From Variibacter gotjawalensis (lineage in GTDB: Bacteria; Pseudomonadota; Alphaproteobacteria; Rhizobiales; Xanthobacteraceae), in NCBI RefSeq assembly GCF_002355335.1, contig NZ_AP014946.1, positions 558,001-622,000 on the forward strand: a stretch of DNA of 64,000 bases. The letters are read 5' to 3'. Each line of letters opens with the position of its first letter. The first letter of the stretch is position 1. Positions 33,299 to 42,143 of this stretch are shown here, piece by piece. Both the position numbers and the translations under genes were made by a program. The notes beneath the pieces were generated by a model. It ran no database searches. It saw only the letters and a program-made list of their open reading frames with translations, and was not told where the DNA came from.

Positions 33299-34936
33299 AT
33301 GCATGTTCAGTGGATTCGCGCATTCGCGGCGATTCTCGTCATCCTTTTCCAGCTCGGCAACGCGCGAGCGCATGAAGGCCACGATCACGGCCCGGAAGCG
33401 CCGGCCGCGCCCGCGAACGTGATCCCGCGCGGCGAAGCGCGTTCGGATGTGTTCGAACTCGTAGCCACCGCGCAGAACGGCAACCTCGTCCTTTTCCTCG
33501 ATCGCGCGAAGAACAACGAGCCGATCCTTGATGCAACGATCGATGTCGAAACGCCCGAAGGGCCGGCGAAAGCCGAAGCGCAGAAGGACGCGACCTACAC
33601 GCTGAAAGCGCCGTGGCTCGCCAAAGGCGGCCACATCGACCTCATCTTCACGGTCACGGCCGGCAGCGACTCGGACGTTCTATCGCTCGCGATCGATGTT
33701 CCGAACCCGTCTGCCGAGTCCGCCGCCAAGCGCGCGGGCCTCCGCACCGCCGATCTCCTAAAACTTGAGATTCTCGTGCCCACCGGCGTCGGATTTCTCC
33801 TGGGCATCCTCGTGATGATCTTCGGCCGCCGCCGCAGCGTCGCGGCAGCTATCGTTGTCGGCGCGATGCTCGTCGCGCCACCGGCCCGCGCCCACGAAGG
33901 TCACGATGGCGCCGAACCCGCAGCTCCCGCCGGCGCGAGCGACCGCGCGACGCGTCAGCCCGACGGCGTCATCTTCGTGCCGAAGCCGGTGCAGCGCGTG
34001 TTCGGCTTGCGCACGCAGGAGACTGTCCGCGCGCCGCAGCATCGCGCTCTCGAACTACCGGGCCGCATCATTCCGGATCCGGCCGCCAGCGGTTTCGTGC
34101 AAACCGCCATCGGCGGCCGCTTGTCCCCTCCCGAGAAAGGCTTCCCGCGCCTCGGCAGTCGCGTGAAGAAAGGCGACGTCGTCGCCTACGTCACGCCGCC
34201 GGTGCAGACCGTCGACGTCTCCGATATGCGTCAGCGCCAGGGCGAGATCGATCAGCAGATCGCCATCGTCGAACGTCGCGTCGCGCGCTACGAGTCGCTC
34301 GCGCCGAGCGGCGCTGTCCCGCGCTTCCAGCTCGAAGAGGCAAAGCTCGAACTGCAAGGCCTGAAAGACCGCCGCGCCGCGCTCGACAAAGTGCGCCGTG
34401 ACCCCGAGGAGCTGATCGCACCCGTCGACGGCATCATCGCAGAAGGAACGCCGGTCGCCGGACAAATCGCGCAGAGCAACTCGGTGATCTTCCAGATCGT
34501 CGATCCCGACAAACTCTGGATCGAAGCGCTGAGCTTCGAAGCGATCCGCGACATCGTCTCGGCCTCCGCGCTCTCGACGAACGGCAAGCCGATGACGCTT
34601 CGCTTCCTCGGCGCAGGCTTCACGGACCGCAGCCAGTCGGTGCCAGTCCACTTCGCGATCAACGCCGACACCGCAGCGCTGCGCGCCGGGCAGCTCCTCA
34701 CCGTGACGGTGCAGACGCCGGATGGCCGCGAAGGCATCGCGATCCCGCGCAACGCAGTGGTACGCGCCAGCAACGGCCAACATTTCGTCTTCGAGCACGT
34801 GTCGGCCGAACGCTTTCAGCCGCGCGCTGTCCGCGTCGAGCCGCTCGATGCCGAGAGCGTCCTCATCCTCGCCGGCGTGGAGCCCGGAAAGCGCCTCGTG
34901 ACTCTCGGCGCCGAACTGCTCGACCAGGTGCGCTGA
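33299..34936 (+). CDS. RND efflux periplasmic adaptor with an extra N-terminal domain
   Basis: The 545-residue product has two parts. Residues 1-175 hold a signal sequence, a HEGHDHG segment, a beta domain (DVFELVATAQNGNLVLFLDR) and a membrane helix (LEILVPTGVGFLLGILVMIF). Residues 190-545 begin with a second hydrophobic stretch and HEGHDG and continue as a CzcB-type adaptor: lipoyl-like halves around VKKGDVVAYVTPP, a coiled coil (EIDQQIAIVERRVARYESLA) and beta-barrel strands. It links the inner-membrane pump to an outer-membrane channel, which is not in the window. The stop overlaps the pump start region, 1 base apart. Confidence 0.88.
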   Translation: MHVQWIRAFAAILVILFQLGNARAHEGHDHGPEAPAAPANVIPRGEARSDVFELVATAQNGNLVLFLDRAKNNEPILDATIDVETPEGPAKAEAQKDATYTLKAPWLAKGGHIDLIFTVTAGSDSDVLSLAIDVPNPSAESAAKRAGLRTADLLKLEILVPTGVGFLLGILVMIFGRRRSVAAAIVVGAMLVAPPARAHEGHDGAEPAAPAGASDRATRQPDGVIFVPKPVQRVFGLRTQETVRAPQHRALELPGRIIPDPAASGFVQTAIGGRLSPPEKGFPRLGSRVKKGDVVAYVTPPVQTVDVSDMRQRQGEIDQQIAIVERRVARYESLAPSGAVPRFQLEEAKLELQGLKDRRAALDKVRRDPEELIAPVDGIIAEGTPVAGQIAQSNSVIFQIVDPDKLWIEALSFEAIRDIVSASALSTNGKPMTLRFLGAGFTDRSQSVPVHFAINADTAALRAGQLLTVTVQTPDGREGIAIPRNAVVRASNGQHFVFEHVSAERFQPRAVRVEPLDAESVLILAGVEPGKRLVTLGAELLDQVR

Positions 34937-34937
34937 C

Positions 34938-37900
34938 ATGTTCACGTTCCTCGTCACCCAATCGCTGCGCAACCGCGTTCTTGTTCTCGCGCTTAGCGCC
35001 GCGCTGATGGCGCTCGGCGCTTTCAGCATCAGCCGCCTGCCTGTCGACGTGCTGCCGGACCTCAACAAGCAGACCGTCACCATCATGACGGAAGCCGAAG
35101 GCCTCGCGCCGCAAGAGGTCGAGTTGCTCGTCAGCTTCCCGATCGAGACGCAGATGAACGGCGTGCCGGGCGTCACGCGCGTGCGTTCGGTCTCCGGCGT
35201 CGGCCTTTCGTTCGTCTACGTCGAGTTCGATTGGAGCGCCGACGTCTATCGCAACCGGCAGCTGGTCAACGAACGCCTCGCGCTCATCCGCGAGCAGCTC
35301 CCCGCCAATGTCACGCCGATGCTCGGCCCGATCTCGTCCCTTATGGGGCAGATATCGATGTTCGCCGTGACGAGCGACACGGCAAGCCCAATGGAACTGC
35401 GCGAGCTTGCGGACTTCACGATCCGCCCGCGCCTCATGAGCATTCCGGGCGTCGCCCAGGTGATCCCGATCGGCGGCGAAGTCCGCCAGTATCGCGTTGC
35501 GCCGCAGCCTGCCGCGATGCGCGCGCTCGGCATCACCTTCGCGGAGCTCGAACAAGCGATCGCGCAGTTCGGCACCAACACGGGCGGCGGCTTTACGGAG
35601 TTCAATGCCCGCGAATATCTCATTCGCAATATCGGCCGCACGACGAGCCTCGACGACCTGCGTTCCGTCGTCGTCGCCAAGACCGAAGGCCGGCCGATCT
35701 TCCTGCGCCAAATCGCCAATGTCGATTATGCGGCGCGCGTGAAGCGCGGCGACGCCGGCTATATGGGCTCACCCTCCGTCATCGTCGCGGTCGAGAAGCA
35801 GCCCGCCGTCGACACGGTCGCGCTGACGAAACGCATCGAAGCCGCGCTCAACGAAATGCAGCCCAGCCTGCCTTACAACGCGAAAGTCACCAACCAGGTC
35901 TTCCGGCAGGCAAACTTCATCGAGACCTCGGTGAAGAATGTACAGACCGTGCTGCTCGAAGCCGGCGTCGTCGTCGCGATCGTGCTCTTCATGTTCCTCT
36001 TGAACTGGCGCACGACCTTCATCTCGCTGACCGCAATCCCGGTCTCGATCCTCACCACCGCGGTCGTGTTCTACTTCGCCGGGCTCTCGATCAACACGAT
36101 GACGCTCGGCGGCATCGCGATCGCGATCGGCGAACTCGTTGACGACGCGGTGGTCGACGTCGAAAACATCTTCCGCCGCCTGCGCGAAAATCGCGAGGCC
36201 GGCAATCCGCGCTCGGTCTTCGACGTCGTCGTCAGCGCTTCGCAGGAGGTGCGATCCGGCATCGTCTACGCGACGATGATCATCGTGCTGGTCTTCGTGC
36301 CCCTGTTTGCACTCGGTGGCATCGAGGGCCGGCTCTTCTCGCCGCTTGGCCAGGCCTACATCATCTCGATCCTCGCGAGCTTGCTCGTGTCAATCACGCT
36401 CACGCCCGTGATGGCTTACTATCTGCTGCCGGGCCTCAAGAACCTGCACGAGCGCGAAGGCTGGCTCGTGCGCACGCTCAAGCGCGGTTACGCGGCGGCC
36501 CTCGACGCCGTCTACGGTTACGGCCGCGCCATCGTCGCAACGACGGTCGTGATGGTGTTCTTCGCCGCCATCGGCGCCTTCGCGCTGCCGCGCGCGTTCC
36601 TGCCGCCTTTCAACGAAGGCACCTTCAACATCCTGGTCCAGCTCAACCCCGGCGTTTCGCTCGCCGAGTCGAGCCGCGTCGGCGCCATCGCGGAACGCCT
36701 GCTCCTCGATCTCCCGGAGGCAAAGACGATCGGCCGCCGCACGGGCCGCGCCGAACTCGACGAGCATGCCGAGGGCGTCCACGTCAACGAATTCGAGATG
36801 GACCTGAAGCCGACCGAGCGCTCGAAAGCTGAGATCATCGCAGACATCCGCAACCGCCTGGCTGTCCTGCCGGTCAGCGTCAACGTCGGTCAGCCGATCG
36901 CGCATCGCCTCGACCACATGCTCTCCGGCATCCGCTCCGAAATCGCGCTGAAAATCTTCGGCGACGATCTCGACGTCATGCGCAACCAAGCCGAAGCTCT
37001 GCGCGAGAAACTCGCGAAAGTGCCCGGCCTCACCGATTTGCAGGTCGAACGCCAAGTTCGCGTGCCGCAACTCGAAATCCGCGTCGACTACGCACGCGCG
37101 GCACTCTACGGAATCCAACCCGCGACCTTCATCGATCAGCTCAGCCGCCTGTCGAACGGCCGCGCCGTCTCGCGCGTCGTCGACGGCGTCAAACGCTTCG
37201 ATGTCGTGATGCGGCTCGGCGATGCGCAGCGCAACACGCAGGCGCTCAGCGATCTCTTGATCGAAACGCCATCCGGCTGGATTCCGGCGCGCCTTATCGC
37301 GGACATCCGCGAGACCGACGGGCCGAACCAGATCCTTCGCGAAAACGGACGGCGGCGCCTCGTTGTGCTCGCGAACACGGACGGCCGCACCGACGTCGCC
37401 AAGATCGTCGAGAATATCCGGCAGGTCCTGCGCGATACGAAACTGCCCGAAGGTTACGTCGCGAGTCTCGAAGGCACTTTTCAAGCGCAGGAGGAAGCCG
37501 CCCGCACGATCGGCATCCTGTCGATCATCTCGCTGTCGCTGATCTTCGCGATCCTCTACAGCCGCTATAAATCCGCCGTGCTCGCGCTGATCATCATGGG
37601 CAGCGTGCCGATGGCGCTGATCGGCTCGGTCGTTGCGCTCTGGCTCACCGGGCAACCGCTGTCCGTCGCCAGCATGGTCGGCTTCATCACGCTGACCGGC
37701 ATCGCGACACGTAACGGCATCCTCAAGATCAGCCACATCGTCAACCTGCACATCAACGAGAGAATGCCGTGGGGCCTGGCGTTGCTGACGCGCGGCTGTC
37801 TCGAACGCATGACGCCGGTGCTGATGACATCGCTCGCCGCCGGTGTTGCGTTGATTCCACTGCTGGTCGGCGCGGACGCGGCCGGCAAGGAAATCTTGCA

Positions 37901-38075
37901 TCCGGTCGCCGTGACGATCTTCGGCGGCCTCATCTCGGCAACGATCCTCGACGCCTTCGTCACGCCGCTGCTGTTGCTCGCCTTCGGCCGCAAGCCGGTC
38001 GAGCGCCTGCGCGCATTCGCGGAGACCGAAGCCGAAAGCAAACCTAACGCTCAACCCGCGACCGCTTCGTATTGA
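34938..38075 (+). CDS. CusA/CzcA family heavy-metal RND efflux pump
   Basis: The 1045-residue protein has the RND layout: TM1 (RVLVLALSAALMALGAFSIS), porter domain, TM2-6 with the proton-relay helix IAIAIGELVDDAVVDVENIF near residue 400, a second porter domain and TM7-12 (MVGFITLTGIATRNGILKIS). The SRLPVDVLPDLNKQTV start and the GELVDDAVVDVEN motif are typical of the heavy-metal subfamily rather than drug pumps. The ion is not predictable. It exports metal by proton antiport. The adaptor precedes it and a His-rich exported protein follows. Confidence 0.94.
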   Translation: MFTFLVTQSLRNRVLVLALSAALMALGAFSISRLPVDVLPDLNKQTVTIMTEAEGLAPQEVELLVSFPIETQMNGVPGVTRVRSVSGVGLSFVYVEFDWSADVYRNRQLVNERLALIREQLPANVTPMLGPISSLMGQISMFAVTSDTASPMELRELADFTIRPRLMSIPGVAQVIPIGGEVRQYRVAPQPAAMRALGITFAELEQAIAQFGTNTGGGFTEFNAREYLIRNIGRTTSLDDLRSVVVAKTEGRPIFLRQIANVDYAARVKRGDAGYMGSPSVIVAVEKQPAVDTVALTKRIEAALNEMQPSLPYNAKVTNQVFRQANFIETSVKNVQTVLLEAGVVVAIVLFMFLLNWRTTFISLTAIPVSILTTAVVFYFAGLSINTMTLGGIAIAIGELVDDAVVDVENIFRRLRENREAGNPRSVFDVVVSASQEVRSGIVYATMIIVLVFVPLFALGGIEGRLFSPLGQAYIISILASLLVSITLTPVMAYYLLPGLKNLHEREGWLVRTLKRGYAAALDAVYGYGRAIVATTVVMVFFAAIGAFALPRAFLPPFNEGTFNILVQLNPGVSLAESSRVGAIAERLLLDLPEAKTIGRRTGRAELDEHAEGVHVNEFEMDLKPTERSKAEIIADIRNRLAVLPVSVNVGQPIAHRLDHMLSGIRSEIALKIFGDDLDVMRNQAEALREKLAKVPGLTDLQVERQVRVPQLEIRVDYARAALYGIQPATFIDQLSRLSNGRAVSRVVDGVKRFDVVMRLGDAQRNTQALSDLLIETPSGWIPARLIADIRETDGPNQILRENGRRRLVVLANTDGRTDVAKIVENIRQVLRDTKLPEGYVASLEGTFQAQEEAARTIGILSIISLSLIFAILYSRYKSAVLALIIMGSVPMALIGSVVALWLTGQPLSVASMVGFITLTGIATRNGILKISHIVNLHINERMPWGLALLTRGCLERMTPVLMTSLAAGVALIPLLVGADAAGKEILHPVAVTIFGGLISATILDAFVTPLLLLAFGRKPVERLRAFAETEAESKPNAQPATASY

Positions 38076-38118
38076 ACCAGAACGCGTCGCCAAACGACCA
38101 AGACCGAAGGAGAAAATA

Positions 38119-38502
38119 ATGCATCGACGTACATTCCTGCTCACCGGCATTGCGGCAGCATTCGCAACACCGGCCCTCGCGCAGCATTCCCACAGCCATT
38201 CGCACGAAGGAAAATTCGGCGGCATCGTCAGCGAGGCCGGCGACTACCATGTCGAACTCGTCGCCAAGAACGATACGATTGACGTTTACGTTCGCGACGG
38301 CGACGACAAGGAAATGCCAATCAAGGGTTTCAAAGGCGTCGCGATCTTCACGCTCGCCGGCAAGGCGCAGCGCGTGCCGCTCGAAGTCGTCGATGATAAG
38401 CGGCTCAGCGGCAAGGCTTCCGCGCCGTTGCCCGCAAAGCTGAAAGTCGCCGTGCAGATCACGCCGCCCGGCAAGCGCGCCGTGACGGCGAAATTCGGCT
38501 AG
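38119..38502 (+). CDS. Exported His-rich protein of the metal efflux locus
   Basis: The 127-residue product has a leader with paired Arg (MHRRTFLLTGIAAAFATPAL, cleavage after ALAQ), so it may use Tat or Sec. The mature N terminus HSHSHSHEGKFGG is a metal-binding-type cluster. It is followed by a beta-sandwich-like sequence (GDYHVELVAKNDTIDVYVRD). It begins 43 bases after the pump gene with GGAG before the ATG, so it belongs to the operon. A periplasmic metal carrier is the likely role (inference). Confidence 0.8.
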   Translation: MHRRTFLLTGIAAAFATPALAQHSHSHSHEGKFGGIVSEAGDYHVELVAKNDTIDVYVRDGDDKEMPIKGFKGVAIFTLAGKAQRVPLEVVDDKRLSGKASAPLPAKLKVAVQITPPGKRAVTAKFG

Positions 38503-38524
38503 CTGCGCCCTACCGATAGAACTC

Positions 38525-38617
38525 CGTCATGGCCCGGCTTGTCCGGGCCATCCACGTCTTTCTGTTTAAGCTTGTCGAAGCAAGTCGTGGATGGCCCGCA
38601 TGAAGCGGGCCATGACG
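38525..38617. repeat. REP-like inverted repeat (CGTCATGGCCCG class)
   Basis: CGTCATGGCCCG at the left end is mirrored by CGGGCCATGACG at the right end, with inner arms CCATCCACG and CGTGGATGG. The element lies between convergent genes and is typical of intergenic repeats in Bradyrhizobium relatives. Confidence 0.75.
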
Positions 38618-38662
38618 AACTCTTTTCCGGTCGCCCGGGGCAATAATCCGGCCGCCAGACTC

Positions 38663-39007
38663 TCACCGCATCTCGAACGTCTTGCCGTTCACCGTGATGC
38701 GCTCCGCGCGCATCTCATCCTTGTCGGTCTTCGACACATAGCCCTGAACGATCACCGACCGGCCGAGCGAAATCATATCTGCGCTGACGCCGCGGCTCGT
38801 CATGCGCGAGGGTGCGGCGAGCACCACGGTCCACATCTTCTCCGGCGTATCCACCCCGATTGCCGCATTTGGTGTTTCATAGCGCGATTGAATGATCGCG
38901 CCCGAAACCGTGATCAGCTTCGTCTCGTAGTCGTCCCAACCCTGCTGCGCGAAGGTCGGAGCCGTCAGCGCGAGGGATGCGGCCAGCAACAGCAATGCGT
39001 GTTTCAT
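38663..39007 (-). CDS. Exported DUF6152 family protein
   Basis: The 114-residue product has a signal peptide (MKHALLLLAASLALTAPTFA). The mature beta-barrel-like domain reads TVSGAIIQSRYETPNAAIGV, KMWTVVLAAPSRMTSRGVSA and a C-terminal RAERITVNGKTFEMR. The pattern V.G.I......NP......V....W.V.LA.P.RM..RG is that of DUF6152, a small periplasmic OB-like family of unknown role. It is convergent with the metal locus across the REP element and divergent from the iron-binding protein gene. Confidence 0.8.
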   Translation of the reverse strand: MKHALLLLAASLALTAPTFAQQGWDDYETKLITVSGAIIQSRYETPNAAIGVDTPEKMWTVVLAAPSRMTSRGVSADMISLGRSVIVQGYVSKTDKDEMRAERITVNGKTFEMR

Positions 39008-39281
39008 GAAATGCCTCCACGAGGCCGCAGATTACAACAGTCGCGCACCAAAGGCGCGGCTGATGCGCGCAGGCACTCCGGCACCGCAAGACCCGCCAGA
39101 CGAGCATTCCGGCGTTCCCCTAGCCGGATCAAAGCCAAGCCGCCAAACTTCAAACAATTCTAATCTAGAGTCGTCGTACCGCATTGATCGGTAACGATTA
39201 ATCGCCTTGACCCATGACGCGCACACCCGTAGGAGCCGTGAGCCGGCGGAAATCCGTGCCGGGTATTCAACGGAGCTATTC

Positions 39282-40298
39282 ATGACGCACGTTCGCGCCG
39301 CCACGCTCGCGCTCAGCGCAGTAGCGGCTTTCACCTCGCCGGCTTTGGCGGACGTCAACCTTTACACGTATCGCGAAGCGAAGCTGATAGCGCCCGTGCT
39401 GGAAGCCTTCACGAAGGACACCGGCATCAAGGTCAACGTCGTCTCGGCAAGCTCGGGTCTCGAACAGCGTATCGCGACCGAAGGCGCGAACTCGCCGGCG
39501 GACGTCGTGCTCACGGTCGATATCGGCCGTCTCGATGAGGCGAAACGCCTCGGCATCACGCAGCCGATCAAGTCGGAAGTGCTCGACAAAATCATCCCGG
39601 CAAACTTCCGCGACGCCGATCACGCTTGGTACGGCATCTCGGCCCGCGCCCGCGTTCTTTACGTCTCGAAGGATCGCGTCCCGGCCGGCACCACCATCAC
39701 ATACGAAGAACTCGCCGACCCGAAGTGGAAGGGCAAGATCTGCACGCGCCCCGGCCAGCATCAGTACAACAACGGCTTGATCGCGGCTTACATCGCGCAT
39801 TACGGCGTCGCCGAAGCCGAGAAGTGGCTCACAGGCCTCAAAGCCAATCTCGCGCAGAAGCCGGCCGGCGGCGACCGCGAAGTCGCCCGCGATATTCTCG
39901 CCGGCAAGTGCGATATCGGTATCGCGAACACCTACTACTGGGCGCTGATGAACAACGCCGACCCGGAGAAGAAGCCCTGGGCCGACGCGACCCGCGTGCT
40001 GCTTCCGATCTTCAAAGACACCGGCGGCACGCACTTCAACGTCTCGGGTGTTATCCTCGCGAGGCATGCGCCGAACAAGGCCGATGCGATGAAGTTCATC
40101 GAGTGGCTCGCCGGCGAACACGCTCAGCACGTCTACGCTGACGCGACCTACGAATATCCGCTGCGCGCCGGCATCAAGGTCAACCCGACCATCGCAGGCT
40201 ACGGCGACGTGAAGCCGGATTCGACGCCGCTGTCGAAGATAGCAGCCGAGCGCAAAGCCGCTGCCGATCTCGTCGACAAGGTTGGCTTCGACAAATAA
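39282..40298 (+). CDS. Iron(III) ABC transporter periplasmic binding protein (FbpA/FutA type)
   Basis: The 338-residue product has a signal peptide (MTHVRAATLALSAVAAFTSP, cleavage after ALA). It is a class C ferric-binding fold: DVNLYTYREAKLIAPVLEAF, GANSPADVVLTVDIGRLDEA and the tyrosine pair region ANTYYWALMNNA that binds Fe(III). It delivers iron to the permease at 40461. ATG 39282 with GGAG is the start; upstream in-frame codons lack a signal peptide. No ATPase gene is linked in the window, and no clear iron box is seen upstream. Confidence 0.92.
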   Translation: MTHVRAATLALSAVAAFTSPALADVNLYTYREAKLIAPVLEAFTKDTGIKVNVVSASSGLEQRIATEGANSPADVVLTVDIGRLDEAKRLGITQPIKSEVLDKIIPANFRDADHAWYGISARARVLYVSKDRVPAGTTITYEELADPKWKGKICTRPGQHQYNNGLIAAYIAHYGVAEAEKWLTGLKANLAQKPAGGDREVARDILAGKCDIGIANTYYWALMNNADPEKKPWADATRVLLPIFKDTGGTHFNVSGVILARHAPNKADAMKFIEWLAGEHAQHVYADATYEYPLRAGIKVNPTIAGYGDVKPDSTPLSKIAAERKAAADLVDKVGFDK

Positions 40299-40330
40299 GC
40301 GAACTAGGTTCGAACCTGACTTTTGAGGTT

Positions 40331-40434
40331 CCCTCCCCCCTTGCGGGGGAGGGACAGGGAGGGGGGTAAGCGGCAAGGTTGGTGCTTGTTGTTTACCCCC
40401 CTCCCCACCCCTCCCCCGCAAGGGGGGAGGGAGG
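40331..40434. repeat. C/G-rich inverted repeat between binding protein and permease genes
   Basis: Two arms, each with blocks of five to six C or G (CCCTCCCCCC-TTGC-GGGGGAGGG, then TTACCCCCCTCCCC and CCTCCCCCGC), form a large imperfect palindrome of 104 bases. It splits what would normally be a compact iron-transport operon and creates a false N-terminal extension of the permease frame. Confidence 0.75.
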
Positions 40435-40460
40435 AAAGCGCGGCAGATGCCGAGACACAC

Positions 40461-42143
40461 ATGAACTCTGCAATCGCCGCCCAATCCAAAAGACGGTTGC
40501 CCCGTCACCCCCTCGCGACGTTATTCGTCGTCGTCATCGCGGCTGCGGCGCTGACGCCGATCTTCGCGCTGTTCTTCTTCGCGTTCAAAAGCGACACCGA
40601 AAACTGGCGGCATCTTCTCGCGTACGTGCTGCCCTATGCCGTGCAGCAGACGCTACTGCTGCTCGCCGGCGTCGCGATCATCACGACGCTCCTCGGCGTC
40701 GGCTCGGCGTGGCTGGTCACGGCGTTTCGCTTTCCGGGCCGCGACATCTTCAATTGGCTCCTCGCATTGCCGCTCGCGCTGCCGAGCTACATCGTCGCCT
40801 ACATCTACGTCGCGCTGCTCGATGCCGCTGGCCCGGTGCAGACATCGATCCGCACATGGGGCCACTTCGCGACGCCGCGTGACTACTGGTTCCCGGAAGT
40901 GAAATCGCTGCCGGGCGCGATCGTCGTCCTCAGCCTCGTCCTCTACCCTTACGTCTATCTGCCGGTGCGCGCGATGTTCGCGACGCAGAGCGCGACGCTG
41001 CTCGAAGTCGCGCGCACGCTCGGCGCATCGCGCTGGCGTCTCGTTCGCGATGTCGCGCTGCCGCTCGCACGCCCGGCGCTCGCCGTCGGCCTCTCGCTTG
41101 CGCTGTTGGAAACGCTAAACGACATCGGCGCCAGCGAATATCTCGGCGTTCAAACGTTAACGATCTCGATCTACACGACCTGGCTCAATCGCAATAGTTT
41201 GCCGGCCGCCGCGCAGATCGCCTGCGTGATGCTGATCGTCGTCGCGATCCTCATCGCACTCGAGCGCTATGGCCGCCGCAAGCGCCGCTTCGCAATTTCG
41301 GAACGCCAGACACGCATCGTCGCGCCGATCGAGATCGTCGGCGGTCGCCGCTGGCTCGCGACGCTCGCGTGCCTCCTCCCCGTGGTCTTCGGCTTCCTAT
41401 TGCCGGCCGGCTTCCTCGCGTATCAGACTGTTCTGCGCGGCCTGCTCTCCGGCTTCGATCCCGAACTCTTCACGCATTTCATTTCGAGCGTGGTGCTTGC
41501 AGGCAGCGCTACCGCCATCGCACTCGCGATCGGACTCGGCCTCGCGCTGGTGGCGCGCTTTGCGCCGAGCCGCACCGTCACGACGGGGCTAACGCTCGCG
41601 GGTCTCGGCTATGCGGTGCCCGGCACGGTGCTGGCGCTCGGGCTCCTCTCGCCGCTCGTCGGCATCGACGAGATGATCAACTGGGTCAGCCGTCTGTTCG
41701 GCGGCAAGGGCGTCGGTTTGCTTGTTGCCGGTTCCGGCGCCGCAATCGTCATCGCTTACGTCGTGCGATTTCTTACGATCGCGATCGGCTCGATGCAGGC
41801 CGGCCTTGGCCGCATCTCCCCACGCGTCGACGACGCAGCACGCACGCTCGGCGCCGGTTATCCGGAGGTCGCACGTGTCGTCCACTTGCCGATGCTGCGG
41901 CCCGCGCTCGGCGCCGCCGCGCTGCTGATCTTCGTCGATTGCCTGAAGGAGCTGCCTGCGACACTTCTGCTGCGTCCGCTCAACGTCGAAACGCTGCCGA
42001 CCTACATCTACCAATTCGCGACACGGGGCGATTTCGAAGAAGGCGCACTAGCCGCACTGATGATTGTCGCCGCCGGAATCTATCCGGTGATCCGCATGAC
42101 GCGCCTCGCCGATCGCTCGTTCGGCACGCAGACGAGCAACTAA
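40461..42143 (+). CDS. Iron ABC transporter permease (FbpB type, fused double unit)
   Basis: The 560-residue inner-membrane protein has two consecutive permease units of about six helices each. The two cytoplasmic loops that meet the ATPase are EVARTLGASRWRLVRDVALP (residues about 190-210) and DAARTLGAGYPEVARVVHLP (about 455-475). ATG 40461 is the start; the open frame upstream lies within the repeat. It pairs with the binding protein at 39282. The usual fbpC ATPase gene does not follow; instead the next gene is convergent and shares 4 bases with its stop. Confidence 0.92.
   Translation: MNSAIAAQSKRRLPRHPLATLFVVVIAAAALTPIFALFFFAFKSDTENWRHLLAYVLPYAVQQTLLLLAGVAIITTLLGVGSAWLVTAFRFPGRDIFNWLLALPLALPSYIVAYIYVALLDAAGPVQTSIRTWGHFATPRDYWFPEVKSLPGAIVVLSLVLYPYVYLPVRAMFATQSATLLEVARTLGASRWRLVRDVALPLARPALAVGLSLALLETLNDIGASEYLGVQTLTISIYTTWLNRNSLPAAAQIACVMLIVVAILIALERYGRRKRRFAISERQTRIVAPIEIVGGRRWLATLACLLPVVFGFLLPAGFLAYQTVLRGLLSGFDPELFTHFISSVVLAGSATAIALAIGLGLALVARFAPSRTVTTGLTLAGLGYAVPGTVLALGLLSPLVGIDEMINWVSRLFGGKGVGLLVAGSGAAIVIAYVVRFLTIAIGSMQAGLGRISPRVDDAARTLGAGYPEVARVVHLPMLRPALGAAALLIFVDCLKELPATLLLRPLNVETLPTYIYQFATRGDFEEGALAALMIVAAGIYPVIRMTRLADRSFGTQTSN

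Noticed and set aside
39140-39200. Iron-control (Irr) box upstream of the iron binding protein
   Set aside because: A TCTA-ATC-TAGA palindrome is present but does not fit the TTTAGAA-N3-TTCTAAA form closely enough.
40323-40460. N-terminal 46-codon extension of the iron permease
   Set aside because: It is encoded by the C/G-rich repeat, contains no membrane or signal sequence, and the normal permease start is at 40461.
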